Below, piece after piece: positions 26,018 through 37,333 of a DNA stretch of 64,000 bases. The stretch is from Icerya purchasi (lineage: Eukaryota; Arthropoda; Insecta; Hemiptera; Monophlebidae), in the NCBI GenBank assembly GCA_039619475.1, contig CM077116.1, forward strand, positions 302,230,464-302,294,463, written 5' to 3'. Under the pieces are notes generated by a model. The model made no database searches. It was not told the DNA's origin and worked only from the letters and a program-made list of their open reading frames with translations. The position numbers were made by a program, and so were the translations under genes. Every line of letters begins with the position of its first letter. Positions within the stretch are counted from its first letter, which is position 1.

Positions 26018-26218
26018 AATGTATACAAACGCATTAATGGAGATCTTAAAACTCCAGTTCGAAGAACAAAAATAATAAATTTGAAAAATTAACAATCGAC
26101 TGAAGGAAATGAAGGAAGACAATGAAGAAAAATTTATCAAAATGTTAATTTTAAATAAAAAATATGCTAATGAAATAAGTGAAAAATTTTCAGAATTTTC
26201 AGAATTTAAATAAATCAA
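26018..26218 (+). pseudogene. Coiled-coil-like relic, gag or LINE ORF1 type
   Basis: A plus-strand frame starting MYTNALMEILKLQFEEQK contains three stops within the next few codons, then continues INNRLKEMKEDNEEKFIKML and ANEISEKFSEFSEF. The Glu/Lys/Leu spacing is typical of a coiled coil at the start of insect retroelement gag or ORF1 proteins. The Ser/Phe-rich minus frames here are its shadow. Identity beyond coiled coil is inference. Confidence 0.35.
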
Positions 26219-26382
26219 AGAGTTGATGAGAACGACTGTAGAAGAGAAAAGAGGAAATCGAGAAAGAAAAGAGAATTAATAAGAACGAGCAAAAGGTAGA
26301 CCACCCCGCGGAAGTGAAGAAGGCTATGAAGGAGGCTGAAAAAGAAAGGGAGGCAAAATAAGGAGCATTCAAGTTATACACC

Positions 26383-26733
26383 TTACCACAATCTTAGTCG
26401 ATCATCGTAACTAAAAGGCAATTCGATGTTAGGCTCCATTAGATGTATAGCATAGTGGTATAAAAATTCCGCACACTTAATCCGGTCCACGTTAAAACAC
26501 TTTATGGACTCGTCTCAGCATTTCATTGTACTTCTGTTGTAATTGTTTATGGTTATGTACATTTCGAACAGCGTACAATGTAGCCAAAATACGGCAATTT
26601 CGCTTCGAGGCACTACACGTTCTGCATTCGAACAGCTCGGAGTACCTTCAGGTTCGTCTTTTATTAGTTTCCATACTATTATTTTAAAATCCAACGACAG
26701 GAAGTGCGAACGCTTTAGCACATTCAGTAATGT
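26383..26733 (-). pseudogene. Unidentified open stretch, 117 codons with one internal TGA
   Basis: On the minus strand the frame is open from 26733 to a TAA at 26383-26385, broken only by TGA at 26515-26517. It reads KLIKDEPEGTPSCSNAERVV and later IKCFNVDRIKCAEFLYHYAI. The composition is balanced and the frame continues sensibly on both sides of the TGA, so a single mutated codon in a once-longer coding region is likely. It has no initiating ATG and no family I recognise. Confidence 0.35.
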
Positions 26734-26736
26734 TCA

Positions 26737-28064
26737 ATGTCCAAATCAAACAGCCATATGCAATAGCAACAACCCCGTACACTCATTCTAAAGCGCATCT
26801 CTCGCGTGAGATACATAAAAAACCTAACGATAAAGCCAATAACAACCATGTAAAAACCCCAGCAAGCTGTTTCGACTATAACGAAAGGTGAATCGCGCAT
26901 ACAACCGATTTCATCGTTTCTTTCTCTCTCTCCCTCTCTCTCTTGTTAAGTGGCACTCTATGTAACATTTTGAGAGTACGACTAACACGGTACTGATCAG
27001 ATTGAGAGAGAAATGCGATGACATTTCGAAAGGCTATATACTTACGTCTCATCGTGTGCGTTTCGATCGGGCCGAGGCGGGGGGGAGGGGAAATAAAGGA
27101 AGAAAAAAAATCGGACTAAATTTAGGTAAAAGTGTTAAGTAAACAATGGTGAAACGGAAAAAAGGTGCGAAACGGCTTAATGGGCGATGCACGTCATTTA
27201 TTTTCCCTTTGCAGCGCGCTAAAACGTATACATATATTAGATTATCACATTTTTATAGAGGCTGCTTTTTCATGGAAATTCAGCCGTTTCTCGCCTTGAA
27301 TAGTCACACACCGTGCTAATGCGAATTTTCGCAACTGTCTGAAGACACGCGCGCAAAATACGAAACGGCCATCTTGAATTAGCACCGCAAACTCGCAAAA
27401 AGTGCCATTTCGCTTTTACAAACATATTCGTTTAGGCCAGTGTCAGCGACCATATTTTGTGACCAAAAATTTCATTCGAATTTATTTCATCTCTTACCGA
27501 ACACTTCTAGAATAAATACAACGCTTGGTAATTTAATTTTAAAAAATTATGGGATATAAACAGCGGGCTTTGCAGACAATTTTTTAATGAGAAATCGCGC
27601 TAATTTTAAACGAGCATCATCATCTTTTTTGTGAAACGTCCGATGACGAATTTTCACTAAAAGACAATAATGATAACCGAATGAAACATAAATAAAGCAT
27701 TGTGTTAGGAATACATGCTAAAAAAGTGAGATCCGTTGAAGTTTACAAAATTTCAGAATTTTTTAACAAGCTTTCAACCAAATCCGCAACAATTTTAAAC
27801 TGGTAAAATCGTAAACAATTACATACAGCAAATATCAATGATAACTGCCGAAATTCATAATTAAGAATACACGGATAAGTACTACAAAAAACGGTTTCAA
27901 ACCTCAGCTGCACTCACATGAAAATGCTGTAAAAATGTTCCCGCTAAGTTAAATAAATTACTTTTTTCTCTCGATATTTCCGTAATTTATTAACCCCGCA
28001 AGAAAGGCGTGTGAAAATTTAATCGTAAAAAACGGTACACTAACAAATAGGGCAATTAAAAACT
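26737..28064. other. No gene seen
   Basis: A CT-rich run (TCTCTCTCCCTCTCTCTCT) lies near 26924-26943 and a G-rich patch near 27078-27090. No open frame or repeat stands out. Confidence 0.4.
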
Positions 28065-28072
28065 ATATAAAC

Positions 28073-28730
28073 CAGCAGCGGATCCACCGGGGGGAGGAGG
28101 GGGGTCCAAAGAACCAAAACCTCGATGAAAAAATTTGTTACAACAGAGAAACTTAATTTGTACTATATAAAAGTTTTGTATAAATGTTACATACCTGTGA
28201 ATTTAGCAATTAATATTTAATATTATTTTCTATTGAAATTGTTAATGTTACTACCTTTTTTATTCTGTTTAAAACGCAACTATCAGCGGTGTTTCGTCTT
28301 TTCTATTTATTTTGAATTTTTATGTTGCAATTTTAATTAAAAATAGTTCAATGAGAAGAGAAATGTATGTATATATTTATATACATATATATATTTTTTT
28401 ACTTAATCACGAGCAAAGAATTCGGACCGGATTACTAACAAAAATAAAAAAGAAGTAAAGTTTAATATAGAAAAATACTATCGTTCCATTCTTCCTAGTA
28501 TAATTTACTATTCAATTTCTAAACATTTTAGCTACAATGTTATAAATTTTTTTATTTTTCACCTGAAAATAAAGTTTAAACTGTAATAATTATGTATTTT
28601 TGAATCATTTTTAAATTTCTAAAGAAGTCGCTATTTAATTTTCTTTATGAAACAAGCTAATTCTCAAATCTACTGCCTACCCTATAAGATATTACGTAAT
28701 TATATAATTGTCTCTCTGGATCCGGCCACG
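28073..28730. mobile_element. hAT-type MITE, copy 1, with 8-bp target duplication
   Basis: The element begins CAGCAGCGGATCCACC and ends GGATCCGGCCACG, giving short terminal inverted repeats around CGGATCCA. It is flanked by the perfect 8-bp direct repeat ATATAAAC at 28065-28072 and 28731-28738, the target-site duplication length of the hAT superfamily. The 658-bp interior is AT-rich and non-coding. It is homologous over its length to 44081-45486, sharing for example ACAACAGAGAAACTTAATTT and GATTTTCTTTATGAAACAAG-type blocks. Confidence 0.9.
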
Positions 28731-28738
28731 ATATAAAC

Positions 28739-30323
28739 AATTATTTTTTTGAACAATCTTAAAATGTACGACGAAAATCGGTGTTAACCTCGAGAAGATT
28801 TGTTCACCCTGCAGTAAAGGAAAGAATCAAGATAATCTTTACCGAATTCCCATTACGTCCGGTTTTTTTATGGGCGTGGGAATTTTAAAATTTATAATTC
28901 CAGTAAACCGGATATTACAAATCAATAACTCCAGTTGTAACACATGTCGAAGTAACCAAACAAATCCGGTAACGAAATACTATATATCATACGAACACAT
29001 GCAGAAATAAAAACAACGATATAGCTTACAAATGCACGTACACGCGAGGGCATATGTATCACATCGTGCCAATTATTAGTCAAAATAATAATCGAGCATT
29101 ATTTCAAAAAGTATTTCAAAAAATCAAATATTATCTTATCGTTATATTTAAATTGGTTTATTTTTGTTTTTATTTAAATTGGTTTATTTTTGTTTTTATT
29201 TAAAACAACAGAGGAGAGGCAAAGAGTAAAAACCAAAAGTGAAAAAAAAAAAAATGCAAGCATTAATATTAAATGGAAAGACTAGAATAAAAATTAACCG
29301 AATAGATAATCAGATTAGTCTTATTGAATTTTAAATATTAAAATATTACGATAGAAAAAATTATTCTTCCCTTTATTAAAAATTTTAGAATATTTCGAAA
29401 ATGATATTAATTAAAATGTAAATAACTGCCGGGCACCCTTCTTCCCTAATTAGAAGAATACAACCTGTGTAGCTTTAATACTGCACTATAAAAAAAGCGG
29501 TCTTTATACAATTTTAATAACGACATATACGTATTTCCACATACATTGTACACAGTAATTACTCAGAAATACGCATATAAAAGACATTTGTCCGCAGATA
29601 AAATGGAACAAAGTGACAATATCGCCATCGTCGAAGCCGGGTGATGTCTTTTTATCATTCAATTTATATAGTAATGTATTATATACATATGTCTATTGTT
29701 AACGTCGTACATATAGCTTACGCATTCGCTAACTTATTCTCATTCGAAAGAAACACTAAATATTAAATTATTTTTTCCCGAATATTATTCGTTGTAAAAT
29801 AATTAACTTTCTAAACTGAAATATCTACACAGCGTAGAAGCCAGCTTTAGAGGTTAACTGTACTCGATGAACACAATTACGCACTCTTCTACAAACTGAA
29901 CGGAAAAACAATACTACGACTAGACAATGATATAAATAAGTAGATAAATCAGATTACATTATACAATTTAAATTAAAAAATTAATACGCTGAATCGTCGT
30001 AAATTTTTTAGTTCTTCATTAACATTTTTAATAACGGTATACTGATGACCTTCCGAATTACACACTTTTCCCTAATGAAGAACGTCAAAAGAATCGAAAT
30101 ATACTCAAGAAAATGAAAAAAATTAGAAAAATCTTCATAAAAAGTCGTGCATTATTAAAGATTTTATGAGAGGGCGCGGCATTAATTAATGTTTCATGTT
30201 CCGAAAAAAAAAAAAAAAAAAAAGGGGGATTTCTAATGTACTTATTTTGAAGTTCAATATAGATCTAAGAATGCTGTATCCTAATCTGCTTTTCTATAAT
30301 AGTTTGTTTAATGCAATATGGTT
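28739..30323. other. No gene seen; small tandem duplication
   Basis: A 27-bp unit (ATTTAAATTGGTTTATTTTT and following) is duplicated at about 29146-29200. An A20 tract followed by G5 lies near 30206-30228. No coding signal. Confidence 0.45.
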
Positions 30324-30650
30324 TTAATTTTCTAGTAAAACTTCTTCTTCTTTGATTAACGTGCCGTAGCCTAGGCCAGAGGCACGGATAAGATAAAAGT
30401 TAGATGGAGTGGAATAGGTTAGTGATCTTGAGAAAACGTAGAATTTTGTGGTGGCAATCAGACAGGATTTCGGAAAGGTTGGAATTTGTGCTCGGTATGA
30501 ATTATAGGTGAGACAGCTGACGAGTAAATGTTGGACTGTGACAGGAGAACTACAATTGGAACACCGTGGAATAGATTGTCTACACAAGAGAGGTGACTGT
30601 GATTCTGGAGTGACCAATTACAAATTTTCGGTGAATTAGACCTCCCCTAC
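30324..30650 (-). pseudogene. I-like LINE relic, C-terminal zinc knuckle region
   Basis: The minus frame ending at 30324 contains SIPRCSNCSSPVTVQHLLVS then CLTYNSYRAQI. This matches the P.C..C...LTV.HIL..C..Y...R pattern that ends ORF2 of I-like and related RNase H-bearing LINEs. Upstream on the minus strand a different frame gives IGHSRITV, the usual preceding GHTR block, showing a frameshift. Only the last ~100 residues survive. Probably related in kind to 10330-10920, though the two do not overlap enough to prove one family. Confidence 0.7.
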
Positions 30651-32204
30651 TAATAACTGCAATACATTAGCGCGTTTACATTACGGCGCTTTACATCTGC
30701 CATCTTTCCGTTAAATTAAATTTGACAAAAGCTGAGCCCCCCCCCCACCGTTTTTTTTTTTTTTAATACAGCTCCTCTTAAGGATGTGTTATTTGAGCTG
30801 CAGCACCACCTCAAAAATCACCTGAAGTAAACAGTACTGTTCACTTATAAACAAAATAAACGTGTACAGAAGTTTAGCCTATACTCTACTACTAATTGCA
30901 CATTTTTACATTCGTGTATAATAAATATTGACTAATGACTATCATTAGGTTTTAGTCGCTTAATTCTTCGTTTGTAAGTAAAAATTTCAATGCCTCTGGT
31001 TTTGTAATTTATCGAGTTTCATGGCGGCAAGCGTAATCTCTCTTGTGTTACTTCTTCGACCTATTTACTAGTTTGTAAATCTGTTTGATGCCAATCGTTT
31101 CGCTGGAACCAGCAAGCATTGGTTTTATCATTCGGATAAACTTATTTTAAAAAAGGTTTGAATACGCTTTGACACATGCGCATAATGCCGTACGTCCAAA
31201 TTGGACGTTTGACCCCGTTCGGTAAATTAGACGCTTGTTTCTAAGCTTTACCTTTGAACAACGAAACCAGTAGAGTGCACATTTGAAATATAGTTTTCGC
31301 CATATTCGCACAGATTTGGGATGGCTGAGCCTTAACAACAAATTCTATTAAAAATAAAAAATTCCGGGCTTAAACTAATAAGAAGTGGACAAATTCTCGC
31401 CAGGAATTCAGACATTATTTCATTTAAAACTGCAAAGGAATTTCATCAACAAATTTTTACTGAAAAACATTTGACTTAACGACTGGGAAAAATAAATTTT
31501 TGTCAGAAGTTAATGTACCTTTTTTTCTTTTTTCTTTTCTTAAATGCAGAAAACTTTCGAGTGTAAATAACGAGTTTCAGGAATTTTCTAAATACTTTTA
31601 AGAATTGAAGAACAAATAGTTTCATACCGAAATATTTTCGTCGGTATTCTCTTAAAACTAAAAATAAAAAACCGTTAGCAGAATGAAAACTACAGTCAGC
31701 TTTTTAAAAAATAATTCATTGATATACTACTTCTAGAACTTGTAAAATTTGCACCATTTTTTCTGAAAATTCCTGCATCAACGGCTACGGCTGAAAGGTC
31801 GCTTTCTGGATTCTATCTTGAATTTCTATACATCCTTACATATTAATTTTATGTTTTACTTTGAACTTTCTATACTCATATTTAAATTTCAACATCCTTC
31901 ATTTGCTTTTTAAATGTTATTCTTGTATTTTGCTAATCCGTGTGCGCGGGATATCTTAATACAGATATACTGTTAAATATTTTAATGCTAGCGTCCCAAT
32001 AACTTTATCCCGGAGGGGGATATTAAGACCATCAACTTTTTTGCTTATTAAAATAGGGAACTTAATTTTATTTCAGATAACCATGAAAGTTCTATCGCAC
32101 CAATGACTTCTTAATGTTTTTTCATGGTGAATAAATAAATTAACTTTTACTTGTTCATTTATTTGTCCAAACAGTAATTATTTTTTTATTTTATATTCAA
32201 CGGC
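30651..32204. other. No gene seen
   Basis: C9 and T14 runs occur near 30736-30765. A 64-codon minus frame at 31147-31341 has no motif. Otherwise AT-rich. Confidence 0.4.
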
Positions 32205-32287
32205 TGTCGACACTGAAAATACGGAAAAATTTCACTTGCGCTGAGTTAATGATCATAGTTAATGACCCCTTCTCGCCAATAAAAAAT
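32205..32287 (+). mobile_element. SINE family A, 3' fragment
   Basis: AAAAATTTCACTTGCGCTGA followed by GTTAATGATCATAGTTAATG and an A tail matches the body and end of the SINE at 12697 and 40524. The tRNA-like head is missing or too diverged. Confidence 0.6.
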
Positions 32288-33623
32288 CGATTGTTAATGA
32301 TTTTAATTAAAATTTTATTACCTTTTTTATTTATTTATTTTTTTTTTTTTGCTTTTTTGTTTGTCCCCCTCGCAAAAAGATCAAGCCGGCACCTACGTTA
32401 TTAACATAATATAATGCATTAAATTTCTAAACTACTGCGGTAAACTGAAAAAAATTGGCACTACTTTCATACTTATAACTATTTATTAAATATTCATCTC
32501 TACCCCAACTATTAACAACTTTATTAAAAATCGTATAAACGAAATAATAACATTAATTGAGAAACCATGTTTAAATTGAACTATTGATTTTAAACAAAAA
32601 ATCATTTATCAGTCCTTCATAAGTCAACGATTATCAATAATATCATACATATGTATGTATATAAAACGAAGTTTAAAAAATGAACTAGCAGAGCATCAAT
32701 TAATTATCATTATAATTTTTCATACCAGTTGGGGGACAAACAGTATAATTAAAATGAACGATAAAAGCCATATTCATACACTGACAGTAACTGTTTTCTA
32801 ATTTCCATGTTTAGCGAATATTTTTTATTACTTCCCTTTTTAAACAATTATATACATGCATTTACTTCTGTTTTACCCACGTCACTATCATAATTAATAT
32901 TTCTTCAGAAATAAATAGTTTACCATTTTCATCAAAACAACTACACACAAACGAATCTTTCATAGTAAATTTCATGACAGCAGTGCCGACAACGAGCTAA
33001 CGAAAGCGCTGAACTGATCACGTTGCAATTTTTCAAATCCGTATTAAAATTAATCGTATAAAGCGAAAAAGGATTAACTTCAGCAACTGAATTAACACTA
33101 TTTAATCAAATTTTTCAATTCTACGCGACTTGTATGAGATGCGCAAGAATCTGTGATTTCCCTTTGAGGAACAAAATAATTGCTAAATATGTATTAAAAA
33201 TTGTGAAAAATTCTTTATCTACAAAAATCTATCGTTAACATAACTAACAAAAATACAGAAAAACGAAGCAGCGATGAAGCCAGAAATTAACCGGTAGGTA
33301 GGTGTGTAAGTATGTGCGGAAGATAAAAAATCAAACAAATATTTCTACATGCTTTCTGTTTTTTACATGTAAAATCAAAAAAAAACAACAAAAACGGAAT
33401 TGAATTATCTATTAATAAGTTAATAGTTTCACTTTAAAACTGTAATTTTACTTTGGTCATATTTTTTCATATCTGCGCTACTGAAATGAAGCCAATTATA
33501 AGAATTTCAACTATACATGACAATGCGCTTTAATATTATAGATGTAAAATGGTAACAACGGACTTTATATTCGAAGAAAAACAAAAAATTAACTTCTAGA
33601 TGCAATATTCCTAGAAGATATTT
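32288..33623. other. No gene seen
   Basis: Very AT-rich, with a T-rich run near 32335-32365. I see no open frame or repeat pair. Confidence 0.45.
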
Positions 33624-33866
33624 CACGGTGTAACAAATAAATAATGAAAACAATTTACGGTAGACACCATATTTAAAAAATTAATTCTACAATTTAAAAT
33701 TAATCATTTAAAATCTTAACGTTTCGAAAAGCTTACACACTTGACATTATCCTTTAAATGTGCCTGATAATGGAAGTGTAAGCTTTCCGAAACGTTAAGA
33801 TCCTAAAAGATTAATTTTTTAAACATGGTGTCTGCTGTAATTTGTTTTCCTAATTATATCCACCAT
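33624..33866. mobile_element. Snapback (hairpin) MITE-like element
   Basis: Left arm 33624-33752 and right arm 33757-33866 are imperfect reverse complements. Shared blocks include TAGACACCAT, AAAAAATTAAT, CTTAACGTTTCG and AAGCTTACAC on the left with their complements on the right. The loop is only a few bases, so the transcript or single strand would form one ~110-bp hairpin. The left arm has about 20 extra bases near 33689. No coding capacity. Confidence 0.8.
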
Positions 33867-33929
33867 GTAAATTTCAAATGTTTAAATAAATGCCGTTTAA
33901 ATGCGCATATACATATTTAAATATATTTA

Positions 33930-33934
<5 letters not shown>

Positions 33935-33984
<50 letters not shown>

Positions 33985-34000
33985 GTGTGTATGTGTGTCG
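33935..34000. repeat. (TA)n followed by GT-rich microsatellite
   Basis: Pure TA from 33935 to 33982, then GT repeats. The repetitive Tyr-Ile frame crossing it is an artefact. Confidence 0.95.
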
Positions 34001-34449
34001 TTAAAACCGGTAACTGTCATAAATATTGCATACGAACACATTAAAGTGATACTGGTAGTAAAACACGTGCTAATAAAGTTCTGTTTGAAGACTGGTAAAA
34101 CGTTTAAAATTGACGCGAGAATTTTATGATGATGCAGTTAAGCGTTCTACCATCCACCTGTGGTAAATAATTTTAAAAACTGCCGTGAACCAATTGGTGA
34201 CGAGGAAAGAAGTGATCGACGTGGGCGATGCGGAGTCCAAACAAAATTTTTCACGTTCGCATTACTCTCATTCGGTCAGAGCGGCGCGCCTGATTTCATC
34301 CACTGAATTTATCGTTCGGTTCAATTCCATCAATTCTGCCGAACAACTTGAAAACGTCACGAATGTTTGCCAAACTTATGCCGTGAATTCTGACGAAAAA
34401 TTTGAGCGGAAATTACTTGAACATTTCCACTAATTTCTTAAACCCAGCA

Positions 34450-34930
34450 CATTAGAGCTCTCACCTACCCATTACCACTATTCGGAGATGAGACATGGAT
34501 TTTTGCGTGCAATCTACCAACCGAAGTCCAATCAACGCAGTAGATAACGGCAAAACAGTCGCCCATTCCAAAGAAATCTATGTTAACGATGTTTTTTCAA
34601 AACGAGAGATGGTTGCACCATGAAACTGTTCCTCTTGCAATCGCTGTCGGCAATATATTTTATAAAAGAGTACTTCAACGCCTACGTGAGTTTATTCGTT
34701 GCAGCAAACCTGCCCTTGTGTCATGATTGCATTCCGTCACACGTCAATTTTAATCAGAAAATTTTTGATAAAAAATTCGATAACCATATAGACACCTCAT
34801 ATAAGACTCGCCGGACTTTGGCCCATGCAACTTTTGAAAGTTTCCTCGATTTAAACGTGTTTTGGAAGGCGAGCGCGATTCCACTCCACCAATTAAATTC
34901 AAAAATATCCAGTTTAAAAATATCATGACT
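34450..34930 (+). pseudogene. Degenerate mariner transposase relic
   Basis: Scattered frames give FGDETWIFA at about 34481 (the block around the first catalytic Asp, usually TGDESW or TGDETW) and, at 34808-34834, SPDFGPCNF followed by FPRFKRVLEG. The second fits the mariner block SPDL.PCDF..FP with the third catalytic Asp changed to Asn. Stops and frame changes lie between. Upstream 34185-34433 is an 82-codon frame that may be its remnant but shows no clear motif. Much older than the mariner at 57156. Confidence 0.65.
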
Positions 34931-36536
34931 TCCTAAAAGAGGAAGAGTAAAAGATTTGTGCTATGAAGTGGGCAATCCGCTGGAAGAAATGTATTAATAA
35001 TAATAATGATAAAATTTTAAAATTAAAAAATATAATATTTCCGAAAACGTAATGAAGGAAAATGTGGTGCGTGTGTGTGAAATCCTGTTGTCGGTCAAGG
35101 GTAAATGATCAATCATTAACCTAGAGTTGAGGGAGTGCACCCACGTGGGGTCAAGAGGAGCCTTTTACAAGATACGGAGAACCGAGTTATATATATATAT
35201 ATATATATATAAATACATATATATGTATATGTATATGTATAAAAATATCAATACCTATGTCATTTGTATGTCGGGGTAATATGAAAAATCGTGTAACGTT
35301 TTTATATCGATTAAAGATAAAGTTTTTATGCAACATAAATTTTATAACTGAAATTTTTCTTGAAAACTATCATTGAAATTCGCAAATTTCTAGCATAAAG
35401 CATCATCAGCAGCGACACAATAAAAATCGATACGAAACGTAAATTAAAATATGTACGTAGTTAATTAAAAGTAAACCTTTTATAAAAATTATAGAAAATT
35501 GTCATTTGGTGGTCTGGAAGGTGCCCCTAGAAAGAGGCTTGAGGCACTGAATTTATACGTACATAAAATGGTTCCTCATCTAGTTCGTCTATAATACCCA
35601 TAAAAAAAGCTGTTGGCACTGACTACGTGTTTCGTTAGATTTTATTAAACCAATGATAATCAATTTTTTGCAAAAATCGCTGAACTGAAAATTATTTGCA
35701 TTATAGCGGGGACCCGATATGTCAAAACGTTCCAAAGAATAACAGTGACTTTAAAAAAGGTTCTTTTCACATTAACCCCAATGAAAGAATTACGTCGTCA
35801 TTAATAATTCAATTTTTCGGACCGCGTCGTCGGGACCGCCCTTTAACCTCTGATGATAGTTCTTCTATAATATTTACAATAAATTTCATTTTACACTAAG
35901 TCTTAACACGGAAAAAAAAGAACAATTCGCAATTTATAATTAACGCAAAAAAGCGAATCACAACTTAGCGCAACAGGATTTCCGCATTCACCCCTCGGTA
36001 CAAGAATAGCAGCCATTAACATATTATATATTTATTGACGACGCAACAAGCCCATTATTTAGTGGTTTCATTAATTTTAAAAGAAGATACAGCCCGTTTC
36101 ATGCTCAAGTTTTTTTTTACTCACAGGGATTTTAATGAAATTCACTTCGGAAGATTCAACAGACCCGCCTTATAAATATAAGGTTAAACATTTGAAAGAT
36201 TCTTCAGCAAACTTACCTTCTTCCCAGGATGTTGAGGAAATGCGATAAAAACATTCTCCTCTGCGCTATTGAAAAATATAGGCCCTAGTCCGCATAATAC
36301 AGACTGAACAAAACGGCACAGGTAGAAATTACAGATGATTTTAATAATAGTAATAAATAAAACGGTAAATATTTAAAATTGTACGTATTAAATATGAGTA
36401 AAACAATTCATTTTGTACGCTGCTTCGACAAAATGTCAACGTAACACCGCATGTAGGACAGAGAACTCTGGGTTTTCTTTCAGAATTTTCCGGCGAAATC
36501 TTATTCGTGTTTTTTCGTATAATAGGGCATTTTGTT
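34931..36536. other. No gene supported
   Basis: A (TA)n run lies at 35188-35210. The segment 35041-35112 is related to 6903-6960 and 18116-18182. A 67-codon plus frame at 35696-35899 has no recognised domain. Confidence 0.4.
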
Positions 36537-36935
36537 GCATCCCAACTCTTCTTCTTCTTCTTCTTGGGATGCTATACCCTACTAGGGCGTAAGCGATCAC
36601 AATGCGTTCGATGTCTGGCTCCATGTATCAGGCCTTCAACACAAGGGGTGCCGGTCCAGTCCTTAATATTCCGGATCCAATCTGTTGTCTTCCTGCGCTC
36701 CTTTTCCCCTGAATTTTTCCCTGGATTATTAGCTACAATATCTGGTACTTTGGTCCTCTTGTAACGTGTCCGAAATAACCAACTTTTCTTCTTATAATCC
36801 AGTCAGCCAGCATTCTCTCTGTTTTGGCCATTTCCAGGACTTTTTTATTAGACGTCTTGGTGATCCATGAGATCTTGAGCATTCTCCTGTACAACCACAC
36901 TAATCGTTATCTTCGAACTGTCTCTTTAAATTGTT
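36537..36935 (-). pseudogene. RTE-like LINE, C-terminal fragment, minus strand
   Basis: Minus-strand frames give WLYRRMLKISW, then KVLEMAKTERMLADWIIRRK and VGYFGHVTRG. These align with WIHRRTMKISW, the ANTERQ block and SSYFGHFIRG in the element at 4328-5190, so the two are copies of related elements. It ends in (AAG)n at about 36546-36563. Flanking that tail, GCATCCCAA (36537-36545) and TTGGGATGC (36564-36572) form a perfect 9-base inverted repeat. Confidence 0.8.
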
Positions 36936-37051
36936 ACAGTAGTGAAAAAATGTTTAAACTCTTTTTCGCAAACACAAAAAATAATTTTATTCCTTCTTCA
37001 TAAAGTTAACATAGTTCCCAAAAGAGGCTATTTTGAAAAGAAGTCGGTGCC

Positions 37052-37330
37052 TTAAATTCTATGTTTATCCAGCTGCTTTACTATCGTGTTCGAGGAATTC
37101 TTCCTTACGTCAATTTTCAGATGACGGGGGCGAGGCTTTTTTCCAATAGCAATAATTCCGGCTACATAATCTGTTATAGGTGTCTCACGAAGATCGCTAT
37201 CTTCATCAGATAGTTTATAGAGAGGTTCAATAATAAAATATTGTACAATGAATGTCGGAAAGAGATATTTTTCTATTTTCTCTATGCCCGCTAAAAGTAG
37301 AACAACAATAATGGGAAAGCCATAAAGGAA
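37052..37330 (-). CDS. Unidentified exon-like open frame, 92 codons
   Basis: The minus strand is open from a TAG at 37331-37333 down to a TAA at 37052-37054 with no Met. It reads FLYGFPIIVVLLLAGIEKIE, later KLSDEDSDLRETPITDYVAG and IIAIGKKPRPRHLKIDVRKN. The upstream boundary TTTCATTTAG is a good splice acceptor, and ATTGACGTAAGG inside the frame is a good splice donor, so an internal exon ending at LKID is plausible. It lies upstream, in its own direction, of the LINE fragment at 36537-36935 but has no LINE motif. Not recognised; could be a host exon or part of an unknown element. Confidence 0.35.
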   Translation of the reverse strand, partial: FLYGFPIIVVLLLAGIEKIEKYLFPTFIVQYFIIEPLYKLSDEDSDLRETPITDYVAGIIAIGKKPRPRHLKIDVRKNSSNTIVKQLDKHRI

Positions 37331-37333
37331 CTA

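Noticed and set aside
26006..26381. Ser/Phe/Leu-rich minus frames resembling membrane proteins
   Set aside because: Antisense of a Lys/Glu-rich coiled-coil relic on plus.
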